NCBI GenBank assembly: GCA_009767595.1
Contig: VSDK01008984.1
Location: 1,931-65,930 of the forward strand
Length of the DNA: 64,000 bases
Reading direction: 5' to 3'
Origin: Symbiodinium kawagutii
Lineage: Eukaryota > Sar > Dinophyceae > Suessiales > Symbiodiniaceae
Shown: piece by piece, positions 48,415 to 56,374 of the stretch
Layout of the letters: the number at the start of each line of letters is the position of its first letter
How positions within the stretch are numbered: position 1 is the stretch's first letter
Program-made: the position numbers and the translations under genes
Notes under the pieces: model-generated
Database searches by the model: none
Told to the model about the DNA's origin: nothing
The model's input: only the letters and a program-made list of their open reading frames with translations

Positions 48415-48521
48415 AAGGGTATAGGGTCTGACGCACGCGCATGGGTGTAAGGCTTGGTAAAAGCAAGCTGCCCAGCGCCGTGCCACTGGAACTGCGTGAG
48501 CCGCAGTCCGGACACGTAGAG

Positions 48522-49292
48522 ATGGTGAACTCCTCGTCCAGTGACGACAGCAGCAACGAGTCTGTCACGGAAGAGGAGACGCCACCACCGGCGGCAAATA
48601 GGAAGTCGGGGAGCGCCAAGGCAGCCCCCAAGAGCACTGTGGTGCCCAAGGCGCGTCCTGAGGGTCGCGCAACTGGAGTACGTGCGCCTACGGTGAGGGC
48701 GGCGAGTTCAGACAGTGATCGCCACGATGACCGTCGTCACCGCCCTCCACCGCTATCGGCAGGGGAGGACACTGACCACGAGGGCGGTCACCGTGAACCA
48801 GCCGGGAGCAAAGGACACGGGAAAAACAAGGGTCAAGCTGGCAAGGTTCCTTGCCCCACGTGCTGGCAACGGGTCACCAACACCCAGGCTTCCATGGACC
48901 AACACAGGTTTTGGAACGTTGCCTGTTTGCGCTGGCAACAGTACGCGCGTGGAAAGACCTGGGAGCAGGCGTTGGACGCAGCCACGCGTCAACGCACTCG
49001 GCGCGAGGACCGTCACAGAGCGCAGTTGGCTGCGAGGTTTGCGTCCGAAGCTGCGGCTCCGGTCACTGACGTCCCCGCTGAGAAGAAGTCTCGGGCTGAG
49101 ACGGGTGAGAAGAAGAAGAAGAAAAAGAAGCACAAGAGGCGTCACACGCCTTCGCCGAGTCCTCGACCCGTTCGCGGACGGGACAAGCGCCCCCCACCAA
49201 GCAGCGACGAAGAGGAGGAGCGTCGTCCCTCCCGCAAGGAACCGCTGGTGGTGACACACGCTGGACGGAAGTACGTCCTGCAGCCGCTCTGA
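48522..49292 (+). CDS. CCHC-finger protein, paralogue 1
   Basis: The start at 48522 (MVNSSSSDDS) is preferred over an in-frame ATG at 48441 because paralogue 3 also begins MVNSSS. 256 codons: an acidic Ser-rich N-terminus, a Pro/Arg-rich linker, one finger CPTCWQRV...DQHRFWNVAC (C-x2-C-x13-H-x6-C), then YARGKTWEQALDAATRQR, a Lys9-type basic stretch, and a tail TPSPSPRP...SSDEEEERRPSRKE. The same architecture recurs at 52089 and 53053. The finger and RS/SP-like tail suggest nucleic-acid binding, but the partner is unknown. This is the only one of the three with an unbroken frame. Leader relic at 48397, A8 at 49458. Confidence 0.72.
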   Translation: MVNSSSSDDSSNESVTEEETPPPAANRKSGSAKAAPKSTVVPKARPEGRATGVRAPTVRAASSDSDRHDDRRHRPPPLSAGEDTDHEGGHREPAGSKGHGKNKGQAGKVPCPTCWQRVTNTQASMDQHRFWNVACLRWQQYARGKTWEQALDAATRQRTRREDRHRAQLAARFASEAAAPVTDVPAEKKSRAETGEKKKKKKKHKRRHTPSPSPRPVRGRDKRPPPSSDEEEERRPSRKEPLVVTHAGRKYVLQPL

Positions 49293-49400
49293 GATGTCTG
49301 CGGACATTGCCGCTGCTGTCCTGCGGGACATATATCCTGAGAACAGAACCTCCTGAGGGACGTCTGTGCAAACTTCACCGTAGCTGTTACATCGTAGTGT

Positions 49401-49479
49401 TTTCCCTTGTGCTTTTAATTTTTGACTTATAGATCACGAGAACCTCAACAAAGACTTAAAAAAAACACAAGGGAAAATC
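49401..49479 (+). terminator. hairpin containing A8, end of unit 5
   Basis: TTTTCCCTTGTGCTTTTAA is complementary, with a small internal mismatch, to TTAAAAAAAACACAAGGGAAAA, so the A8 tract (49458-49465) lies in the 3' arm of a long hairpin. A 3'-end signal is inferred. Confidence 0.4.
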
Positions 49480-49652
49480 TGACAGTGAACCTTGTCCGAG
49501 CCGGATGGTTCTCTAGAGGACACTACGTGTCGGCCGCGTGCACCTGCCACACCTCTGTTGGCAAAACCAAAAAAAAGGGAACCAACTGTGTGTCGGAAGG
49601 GGTCGGGTCTGCAAACCAGGTTGTAGTTTCTCCAGCACGGTGGGTTCGTCAT
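49466..49652. other. spacer after unit 5 with conserved 3' word
   Basis: Holds CCTTGTCCGAGCCGGATGGT (49490-49509), which recurs nearly unchanged at 53942 behind paralogue 3, and a second A8 tract at 49569-49576. No gene. Confidence 0.45.
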
Positions 49653-49678
49653 CCGCAGCTGTGTCCGTTTGGCTCTAG
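49653..49678 (+). other. spliced-leader relic, unit 6
   Basis: CCGCAGC, an 8-bp insertion, then TTTGGCTCTAG, resembling the two halves of the leader. A second TTTGGCT lies at 49705. Confidence 0.45.
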
Positions 49679-49847
49679 TACCTCTGTAGTTCTGTCTTGA
49701 CTTAGTTTGGCTGTCCACCCGGTTCATGTTGCTGCTCCCTGGTCTCTTGTCATCTGCGGCTGACCGGAGGCACGGGGACATTGAGACTGAGGTTACTTAT
49801 ATGTGTTCAAATAGCTGAGGCATTTTGAACAAAAGAGCTGTCCCGCT

Positions 49848-50003
49848 GATGTCCGCGGATGTCCGCCCTTGTCCGCCGTTGTCCGCGGACACGAGCACGC
49901 ATGGGAGATGTCCGCGGTCCGTAATTATAACGAATAAGCTCCAGATGTCCGCGGGCCCAACTTCCTGGTTTCTGCGGAAACGGGGATGTCCGCGGACATT
50001 CCA
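49848..50003. repeat. TGTCCGCGGACA motif cluster
   Basis: Within 156 bp there are at least seven copies of GTCCGC words, including the perfect palindrome TGTCCGCGGACA at the TTGTCCGCGGACAC and GATGTCCGCGGACATT sites. The unit has no convincing protein of its own; the open frame from 49986 is only the upstream extension of the next gene. A protein-binding site is inferred. Confidence 0.65.
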
Positions 50004-50194
50004 CGGGATCTTGTCACGGGGCAGTCTCTGAACTGCGGTCAGAGGCTGTCCCGTGACAAAGTTTCTCTGAACAGTTTGCGTCTGTCAGTGGCCTGCGGGC
50101 TACGGGGCTCTTCGTTGGGAAATGTAGCTCTCGGACGTTGGATGGAACATAATAAGCGCATAGGGATTACCGTGCTTGGATTAAATATGCATGG

Positions 50195-50203
50195 AAAAAA
50201 AAA
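50195..50203 (+). other. A9 tract closing unit 6
   Basis: Nine A (ATGGAAAAAAAAAGCTGC), 85 bp before the next leader relic. It supports an ORF-less unit between 49653 and 50203. Confidence 0.4.
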
Positions 50204-50287
50204 GCTGCAGGTGCGTACTATAGGTGGGTCAACACAGTGCTTTGTGTGTTCAAATTCCCTGTGGACTTGTGAAGTTCTCGTCTTCAT

Positions 50288-50301
50288 CCGCAGCCGTTTT
50301 G
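50288..50301 (+). other. spliced-leader relic, unit 7
   Basis: CCGCAGCCGTTTTG matches CCGTAGCCATTTTG of the leader at 12 of 14 positions. It is followed by TAACAG and GTTCAAG. Confidence 0.6.
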
Positions 50302-50351
50302 TAACAGGTTCAAGCTCACGGTGTAGAACTGTTGTCCACGGAGACTTCCAG

Positions 50352-51434
50352 ATGTCTCTCAGCAAGTCTTGGAATTGCAAGCTCTGCGGTCTGGCTTACT
50401 CCGAGGAGAAGGGCCGCCTGCGAGGCAAAGTGTTCACTTGCACGGGTTGTTCCTCCCACGTTCGCTTGCTCCAAAGAAACTTGGGCGAGAACACCGGCCT
50501 CAGCAACTTCTCAGCGGAAGAACAGAAAACCTTTTTCAAGAGTATTCTACAGAAGAAAAAGGAAAGCCCCAACGGTCGCATCAGCTGGCAAACGGTCAGA
50601 GCAAGCCTGATTCAAGCTGAGACCACTCGTTCCATGCAGAGCTTCAAAGCTGAAGTCAGCGGCAAACAATTGCCACTGAGCGTGTGGGTGCAACAGGGGT
50701 GGTCCGAGGACATCGTACAACGGTGCCCGAAAGAGCACAGCGAGGAGCTGGGCTGCGAAGTGTTTACAGTCCCTGTGAGGGAGATGACTTGGAGTGAACA
50801 CTTCGAGCGCTGCCAGAAACAAATTTTGCGCCACGAGCAAGAGGCTCACAAGAACAGGGGCAAAAGGGGGCAGCGTGCAGGTGAGGACGGGGACCCAGAC
50901 AGTGACCTGGACTTGCCTGCAGCACCCGCGGCCGGAAGCACAAGCAGTAAGGAAGAAAAACCTGAGAGCGAGAAGAAGGCTTTGGCCCGACGTCAGAAGC
51001 TCCTGCGGGAGAATGACAATGTCGCAAACAAGGCTGCTAAGGCCATGGGCGGACTGCAGAACAGTTTCTCTGCGTTGTCTCGTGCATGGGAGAAATTGGA
51101 GAAGAAGTCAGTGGAAGTGCCTGCGGGTGTTTCAGAGCTGGTGAAGGACTTGCTCGGGAAGCTGGAGTCTTGGGCCGAGGCCTGCAGAGCTACGGTCAAT
51201 GACCACGAGTCAAGTCGAAAGCTGTGGCAGAACCTGGGCGGTGACTTACTGCCTTTGAACGCGTTGCCGTTTTCTGCGGAAGACCTGAAAATTCTCTTGG
51301 GCCAGGTGACGGAGGCGAAGAAATCCTTGACTGAGCTTGTTCCGAAAAAGGAGAAGAAAACCAAGGAAAGCAGCAAGGACACGTCTGCCAGTGAACCTCC
51401 GGCCAAGAGAGTGCGCCGCAAAGGCGGAGCGTGA
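50352..51434 (+). CDS. zinc-ribbon/coiled-coil cargo protein
   Basis: The frame is open from 49986, but the start at 50352 is chosen: it follows a leader relic and TTCCAG, and begins MSLSKSWNCKLCG. 360 codons. An N-terminal four-Cys ribbon (CKLC at residues 9-12, CTGC about 17 residues further), then RISWQTVRASL, then LPLSVWVQQGWSEDIV, then long charged helices with Lys/Glu-rich segments, and a basic C-terminus ending AKRVRRKGGA, a likely nuclear localisation signal. Nucleic-acid binding is inferred from the ribbon and basic tail. No catalytic motif. A9 follows at 51559. Confidence 0.7.
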   Translation: MSLSKSWNCKLCGLAYSEEKGRLRGKVFTCTGCSSHVRLLQRNLGENTGLSNFSAEEQKTFFKSILQKKKESPNGRISWQTVRASLIQAETTRSMQSFKAEVSGKQLPLSVWVQQGWSEDIVQRCPKEHSEELGCEVFTVPVREMTWSEHFERCQKQILRHEQEAHKNRGKRGQRAGEDGDPDSDLDLPAAPAAGSTSSKEEKPESEKKALARRQKLLRENDNVANKAAKAMGGLQNSFSALSRAWEKLEKKSVEVPAGVSELVKDLLGKLESWAEACRATVNDHESSRKLWQNLGGDLLPLNALPFSAEDLKILLGQVTEAKKSLTELVPKKEKKTKESSKDTSASEPPAKRVRRKGGA

Positions 51435-51558
51435 GACGTCGGAGCTCCGTGTGAATCCGCTGTCCGTGTTCTTTAGACACGGGGACATAGGGTGGGAGAC
51501 GACACAGTGTTGCCTCTCACTTGGGGACTTTAGAAGACAGCTTCACTCGCTGCTGGGG

Positions 51559-51567
51559 AAAAAAAAA
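51559..51567 (+). other. A9 tract closing unit 7
   Basis: GGGGAAAAAAAAAGGGG, 125 bp after the stop codon. Confidence 0.45.
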
Positions 51568-51637
51568 GGGGTTCCACAACTACTCGTTTAAAGGGGATTA
51601 ACACTGACCTCCGCTGCCTCTCTCTTTCTCTTCTCGT

Positions 51638-51653
51638 CTGTAGCTTGGCTCAA
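51638..51653 (+). other. spliced-leader relic with acceptor, unit 8
   Basis: CTCTCTTTCTCTTCTCGTCTGTAG runs straight into CTTGGCTCAA. CTGTAGCTTGGCTCAA matches the leader with four bases missing, and the internal TAG sits behind a long pyrimidine tract, as expected if the relic itself serves as a new trans-splice acceptor. Confidence 0.6.
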
Positions 51654-51713
51654 TTCGTAGTGTCTTGGGTCGTTCGTTTCCGTTCCTAGTACACGTCAGA
51701 CAAGAAAAACCAT

Positions 51714-51971
51714 TTGCGGATGGTTTCCATGTATGCTGGTAGTATGATTTCTGCGGAATCAACACCAGGAACAGCTGCTAGTTTGCAAGCGTGTCTTGCT
51801 GCACACGTGACCTACTTGAACGAAGAAATGTTGGGTGCATTGGCAGTTTGCTGTAAAGTCTGGAATCAAAGCATTCAAACTTCGCCGTGGTATATGGTCT
51901 TGCAACGCAAATATAAAGTGTTGCAGATGCTGAGACGATTGCGAGAAACTGCAATCATCAATGGATTGTAA
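51714..51971 (+). CDS. cargo ORF, short family A relative
   Basis: 85 codons. The C-terminal part SPWYMVLQRKYKVLQMLRRL resembles the C-terminus of ORF2 (DPWYVHSQSAAALM...LQRIQ) and ORF3. The N-terminal core LFR-EFR-QL of the family is missing, so it is a shortened or diverged member. An alternative start at 51720 (MVSMYAG) is possible. Contains TTTCTGCGGAATC. No domain recognised. Confidence 0.5.
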   Translation: MRMVSMYAGSMISAESTPGTAASLQACLAAHVTYLNEEMLGALAVCCKVWNQSIQTSPWYMVLQRKYKVLQMLRRLRETAIINGL

Positions 51972-52080
51972 AGTTCAACTTACAGCCACCACGGCTTGCG
52001 TCTAAAAATAAAAGCATGACATCAGTAGTCATCACATGAACAAGCACGCGTCACAACACAAGAACCGCTCCTTTCTCCTG

Positions 52081-52099
52081 CCGCTTCGTTGGCTCAGAG
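52081..52099 (+). other. spliced-leader relic, unit 9
   Basis: CCGCTTCGTTGGCTCAGAG behind CTCCTTTCTCCTG; the GTTGGCTCAG part matches the leader end. Confidence 0.5.
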
Positions 52100-52637
52100 T
52101 TGCTGTATAGTGCGTCCAGGCCGGGAAATGTCGTCGGACGAATCATCCGACAGCGAATATACATACACATCTGCCAGCAGTGGCAGCGCTGCGGCGCCGC
52201 CCAGGGCTACTCCCGAGTGCCTCTCGCGGCGTGAGCGCACAGAGGACCAGGAGTTTAGTTCTGTACCAGAGGTACAGCCGCTGCCTCGCAGTGTCTGGAC
52301 CACGCCCCGTGCTGCGGCCGTGGCGGCTCTCAAAGGGTATGGCAAAGGCAAATTAGGTACACCAGATCCCTATAAATGTTCTGTCTGTGGACAGAACGTT
52401 GAACCAGGTTCCATTGCCATGATCCGGCAGCATACATATTGGAACTTAAGATGTTTGCAGTGGCAACGTCATCAAGAAGGACTCGGGTGGGAAGAAGCAA
52501 AGACAGCGGCTGAACGCCTGCAGCAAGAACGCCTCCAACATTACCGTGCGTTGGTAGAGACACAAGCGCAGACACGCGCTCGGTCTGAGAGAGGTCGCCC
52601 GCAGACCTCAGAAGAACAGAAGAGAAAAAAAAAATAA
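52089..52637 (+). CDS. CCHC-finger protein, paralogue 2 (frame break)
   Basis: Likely start at 52128 (MSSDESSDSEYTY), giving an acidic Ser-rich N-terminus like the other copies. Finger CSVCGQNV...RQHTYWNLRC (C-x2-C-x14-H-x6-C), then GWEEAKTAAERLQQERLQHY. The frame stops at 52635 directly behind an A10 run. In the -1 frame the sequence continues for about 35 codons with SPSPQIDADRKRRSG and DSDSEERSHPSRNE, which matches the tail of paralogue 1. So the stop is caused by a one-base change in the A10 tract (mutation, slippage or assembly error), and the full gene probably ends near 52744. Confidence 0.68.
   Translation: MAQSCCIVRPGREMSSDESSDSEYTYTSASSGSAAAPPRATPECLSRRERTEDQEFSSVPEVQPLPRSVWTTPRAAAVAALKGYGKGKLGTPDPYKCSVCGQNVEPGSIAMIRQHTYWNLRCLQWQRHQEGLGWEEAKTAAERLQQERLQHYRALVETQAQTRARSERGRPQTSEEQKRKKK
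52625..52634 (+). other. A10 tract at the frame break
   Basis: Ten A residues encoding Lys codons immediately before TAA. A AAA AAA is also a classical slippery string. It is the site where paralogue 2 loses the frame of its conserved tail. Confidence 0.6.
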
Positions 52638-52910
52638 GCCCCTCTCCTCAAATAGACGCGGACAGGAAAAGACGTTCGGGGAATGATGATTCAGACTCTG
52701 AGGAGCGTTCACATCCCTCAAGAAATGAAATGACGAGCTGCTGAGTGCTGTGCATAGATCGGTGGTTTCACTCCTTCTCACCAACATAACACAGAAATAA
52801 AACATGCGCGGAGAAAAAACTGACGGAAGTGTTGAGGACAGAGTCTCCCTGGCAAAGTGAAGACTTTACACAAAAGCATTTCCCGCAACAACCTTTCACG
52901 AGGACTGAGG

Positions 52911-52921
52911 TGTGGCTCAAG
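52911..52921 (+). other. spliced-leader relic, unit 10
   Basis: TGTGGCTCAAG keeps GGCTCAAG of the leader exactly. Confidence 0.45.
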
Positions 52922-52998
52922 CGCTTCGGGCGGTGCATGGGTGCGGGTCCATCAGTCACAGCGACTGTGCACAGGCGCGCCCCGGACAGCAACAACTG

Positions 52999-53036
52999 TT
53001 TTTTTTTTTTCTGGCCACCCTGCTTTCCTGCTTCAG
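52999..53036 (+). promoter_or_regulatory. T12 tract and splice acceptor before paralogue 3
   Basis: T12 then CTGGCCACCCTGCTTTCC and TGCTTCAG, 16 bp before the ATG at 53053: a strong polypyrimidine tract and AG, probably the trans-splice acceptor of this gene. Confidence 0.5.
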
Positions 53037-53052
53037 GTCTCCGTCTCCTGTC

Positions 53053-53774
53053 ATGGTGAACTCATCTTCAGAAAGCTCGTCTGAGGACTCTGCTTCTGAA
53101 GAAAGTGTTCCAAGGCCGGCTGCCAAGGCAGCCACGGCCCCTACGCGGGCAGCGCCGGGGCAACCAGCGCCCGGGCTGCGGCTCGTGCCGAGGACGTGTC
53201 TTCGTCGCACTCTCGGTGCAGTCCGGTGCGGCGTGGACGCAGTCCGGTCAAGCGCGCGCGGCCCAGGACTCCTTCGCGTTCGCCTCTGCGGAGCGGCAAG
53301 GGTCGTGGCAAGGGCCGCAAAGGCAAAGGGTCACGTCAACGTTGCACCATTTGCTGGCAACAAGTGGAGAACACTCCGTGCTCTCTCGAGCAACACCAGC
53401 GTTGGTCACTGAAGTGTCTCCGTTACCAGAAATTCGGTGAAGGAGGACGCACGTGGGAACAGGCGTGCGCGGCTGCGACTCGTCTCCGAGACCGTCGTGC
53501 CCGTGAGCACGCGGAGGAGTACGAAGAAATCCCTGAAGAACCCCTGGAAAAGAAAGAAAAGGCCCGCGGGTCGAAGCACAAAGAACACAAGAAGTCTAAG
53601 CACCACAAGACGAAGAAGCCGCGCAAGTTGAAGAAAGCGAGCCCAACTCCGGAGATTCGCAGGGAGAAGGACCGCCCTCGCCGCGGCGGCGGTGGTTCTG
53701 ACTCAGACAATGAGCCGGTTGTTCCCAAGGTGACTCGTCAAGGACCGAAAGCTTGGCTTGTCACCTTCACCTGA
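53053..53774 (+). CDS. CCHC-finger protein, paralogue 3 (frame break)
   Basis: Two frames belong together. 53053 to about 53160 gives MVNSSSESSSEDSASEES and a Pro/Ala-rich stretch. The frame ending at 53774 gives SHSRCSPVRRGRSPVKRARP, the finger CTICWQQV...EQHQRWSLKC (C-x2-C-x13-H-x6-C), GGRTWEQACAAATRLRDRRA, a Lys/His-rich segment and GSDSDNEP near the end. The shift is of the -1 class and lies near GCGCCGGGGCAACC (about 53150-53165). Architecture equals paralogue 1. Leader relic at 52911, acceptor at 53036, A9 at 53911. Confidence 0.66.
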
Positions 53775-53866
53775 GGTGTGCTGGCTGGCTACAGCCACTC
53801 AGAGCGGAGCTAGACCTCTCTCGTTCTTCAAAGTCCCACGTGTCTCACGCACGGTTTCACGAAGCT

Positions 53867-53930
53867 TGTCTACTTACAGTAAACAGGTTTGTTCACATAG
53901 CAAAAAGCACAAAAAAAAACTGTAAGTAGA
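53867..53930 (+). terminator. hairpin with A9, end of unit 10
   Basis: CTACTTACAGT pairs with ACTGTAAGTAG; an A9 tract (53911-53919) abuts the 3' arm. CCTTGTCCGACCGGATGG follows at 53942, shared with the 3' side of paralogue 1. A 3'-end signal or RNA element is inferred. Confidence 0.4.
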
Positions 53931-53974
53931 ACCGGCGAGTGCCTTGTCCGACCGGATGGCTCTCGGTGGTGTAC

Positions 53975-54284
53975 AGCACCAAGACTTCGTCAGTGCGAAT
54001 TCTCCGGGACGTAACGCTGACCGCAGCAAAATAAAGGTTGAGGCCAACCTGCACAACTTTTGTCTCTTAAGATAAACCTTGCTCTCTCTGTCTCTCTCTC
54101 TCTCTATATATATATATATCCTACAAAAATATAGATGACCACACAAACAAGTGTATTACCATGTATGTAGATAGATAAATAAATAAATATATATATATAT
54201 ATATTGTACATAAATACTTTGAGATATCTATAAGAAATATAAAAACCATGTTTAAGACGGAACTTTCACCATGGATACAACATC
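53975..54284. other. spacer before the transposase
   Basis: Pyrimidine repeat CTCTCTCTCTC then TA runs (54080-54210), no gene. It should hold the promoter or acceptor of the transposase. GTCTGGTTGAG and CAGCAAAG follow. Confidence 0.4.
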
Positions 54285-56345
54285 TTGACTTCACCTGTCT
54301 GGTTGAGTACGCAGCAGCAAGGCAGTGACGCAGCAAAGATGTCTCGGCTCAAAAGAAAGCGTTTGTCTGCGGACGACGCGCCCGCGGAACAGTTCAGAGC
54401 ATTGAGGCAAATCCCATCTCTGAGCCATCAAGACTGCAGAGAAGTAGTTTCTCTGCTCAATAACCCTGACGCGGACAGTCGCACGACGACGCGTTCCGCG
54501 CAATTGTATCCAGACGCTTGGGAATGTCTACGGGACATCCCGGTGAAGATGGTACAAGGAACGACGTTGTGTGTGCCGTACATGTCCTTGCCGGATATGG
54601 TCAGGGCCAAGATGCGCAAGTGTCCGTTGTTTGCTGCGGCATTCAAGGAGCTCGTAGGTGATCAAGGAATTCATCTGCGGATGATTCTGCATGTAGATGA
54701 CGCACAGGGCGGCAACGTGTTGGCGCCGCTCGCGGCTAGAAAAGGCACCCTGGTCTACGGCACCTTCGTAGGCTTGCCCTTTGTGCATCTGGAACATTTT
54801 TGGCTCACACTCAGCGTCATCAAGGCAACTGATGTCGCAAACTGTCCCGGTGGACTCTGTTCCATTGTGAGTGCAATCATAGAAAGAATTCGAGCAGACA
54901 CGACTGCGGGCTTTCCTGTCGACCTACTAGAACAACCGACTCTGATCTTTGTATCAAAACTGCTTTTGTTGTCAGACCATGAAGGCCTGCGGGCTGCCTG
55001 TGGTTGCAAAGGCGCTGCTGGAATCAAGCCCTGCATTAAATGCAGTAACGTCTTGGCCAGCCATCGAACAGAGAGGCCCGGCTTTGTTCGGATCGATTGC
55101 AAAGATCCGCAATTGTTCCGAGCTATGACGCAAAGCAAAATTGAGGAAGCAGCTACCATCCTCGAAAGACAACCAAATAAATCTCAATTAGAAGAGACGG
55201 AGAAATTAGTCGGCTTCACATGGGCCAACTTGCAACATTCTCCTCTGCTGAAAGAATCCCTGCGGGGGTTTTTTGACGCAGATTGTCTGCTCTTTGATTC
55301 CATGCACGAATATTTTTCGAACGGCATGGTCTGCCAGGAGCTTGGACTGTGGTACTCTGCTTTCGTGACCACGTCCAATGGCAATTTGGAGAAAATCAGA
55401 CGATATGTTGCACTGGGGTGGTCTCACAACAAAGGCGGTCAGCCGGAGCATGGAGGACGCCTGACAACCTGGTTTTCAGACAAACTTTGGAAGCTGCACA
55501 AAGATTTTCGGGGTGACGCGTCGCAATGCCTAGGGGTTTTACCTTTGGCTGTGGCCTTTGGTGAAGAAGTCCTGCGGGATTCTTGCCCAGGCATGCGGAA
55601 AGCGTTGGACTCCTTGAAATCTTTGCAAGCAGTGGTTCATTGCTTGCAGAAAGCCAAAAAAAATCCCAGGACGTGCGCGTCCCTCCTGCCCTTGCAACAA
55701 CAACACATGACCCACTTCCAAGAAGCATATGGTCGAGAAGAAACGCGTCCCAAGATGCATTTCTCTTTGCACTTGACGGAACAAATCCGCGCTCATGGCC
55801 ATTTCATCGATTGCTTCACGGGAGAAAGAAAACACAGAAATTTCAAATTTCTGTGTGGCCGCAACGTCAACTCCGGCCGGTGCAATGACTTTGCCAAAGT
55901 GATCTTGTTAGAGCTGGCGCAGAAAAATCTGGCGGACCAAAGACCAGCTGGCCTGTTGGGCACGCTGCTGGAAGGCTGTTCTGCGGAACAGCCACAATAC
56001 AGCCAGGCCGTGGGCCTGTCTGCGGATACGGCCATCTTTCCCAAGATCAAGCATCGAGGGATTGCGTATGGAAAAGGCCTATTCTGCGTGCTTTCAACAA
56101 AAATCGCAATTGAAGTGATCGGGTGTTTGGCCCACGGGTCGAACCATTACTTGCTGGTCTCGGTTCTCACGCCATGTGAAAGAACAGGACCAAGCAATGT
56201 GCCTGGTTTCTCTCATTGGGTGCGTCCCATTGCGGTTGAAGGCAACACGGCATTGATCAAAATAGACAATGACCTGAACTGGACAGCAACACAAGTCTTG
56301 CACGTCCGAAAAAGAGGAGAAAACAAGGTTTCACTGCTCTACTAA
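54285..56345 (+). CDS. transposase, CACTA/Plavaka/KDZ-like DDE type
   Basis: 686 codons; an alternative start at 54339 (MSRLKRKRL) gives 668 and would match the start style of the other cargo genes. Numbering from 54285: candidate first Asp in LRMILHVDDAQGGN (138/139), followed by the typical KGTLVYGTFVGLPFVHLEHFW segment; second Asp in LSDHEGLRAA (231); a zinc-like insert CxC...PCIKC (239, 241, 250, 253); FDSMHEYFSNG (Asp338, His341); RPKMHFSLHL; and the third acid in FTGERKHRNFK (Glu514). This order is that of tnp2/Plavaka/KDZ transposases and parallels the minus-strand gene at 37.9-43 kb. No intron, no frame break, and all candidate acids are present, so it may be active. The C-terminal 130 residues are of unknown function. 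Confidence 0.8.
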   Translation: MTSPVWLSTQQQGSDAAKMSRLKRKRLSADDAPAEQFRALRQIPSLSHQDCREVVSLLNNPDADSRTTTRSAQLYPDAWECLRDIPVKMVQGTTLCVPYMSLPDMVRAKMRKCPLFAAAFKELVGDQGIHLRMILHVDDAQGGNVLAPLAARKGTLVYGTFVGLPFVHLEHFWLTLSVIKATDVANCPGGLCSIVSAIIERIRADTTAGFPVDLLEQPTLIFVSKLLLLSDHEGLRAACGCKGAAGIKPCIKCSNVLASHRTERPGFVRIDCKDPQLFRAMTQSKIEEAATILERQPNKSQLEETEKLVGFTWANLQHSPLLKESLRGFFDADCLLFDSMHEYFSNGMVCQELGLWYSAFVTTSNGNLEKIRRYVALGWSHNKGGQPEHGGRLTTWFSDKLWKLHKDFRGDASQCLGVLPLAVAFGEEVLRDSCPGMRKALDSLKSLQAVVHCLQKAKKNPRTCASLLPLQQQHMTHFQEAYGREETRPKMHFSLHLTEQIRAHGHFIDCFTGERKHRNFKFLCGRNVNSGRCNDFAKVILLELAQKNLADQRPAGLLGTLLEGCSAEQPQYSQAVGLSADTAIFPKIKHRGIAYGKGLFCVLSTKIAIEVIGCLAHGSNHYLLVSVLTPCERTGPSNVPGFSHWVRPIAVEGNTALIKIDNDLNWTATQVLHVRKRGENKVSLLY

Positions 56346-56374
56346 AACAAACGCAAAACGTCAAAAAAGGTGCG

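Noticed and set aside
48753-49378. Long minus-strand open frames opposite the finger gene
   Set aside because: They are shadows of a GC-rich, Arg/Ser-biased plus-strand gene; no leader relic or finger pattern on minus.
54339-54355. TCTCGGCTCAAAAG at the second start codon of the transposase as a leader relic
   Set aside because: The GGCTCAA match is short and coding; suggestive but too weak to list as a relic.
54790-54806. ACATTTTTGGCTCACA, close to the spliced leader, inside the transposase frame
   Set aside because: It lies in the middle of a conserved-looking coding stretch (HFWLTLS) and has no pyrimidine tract or unit boundary, so it is probably chance.
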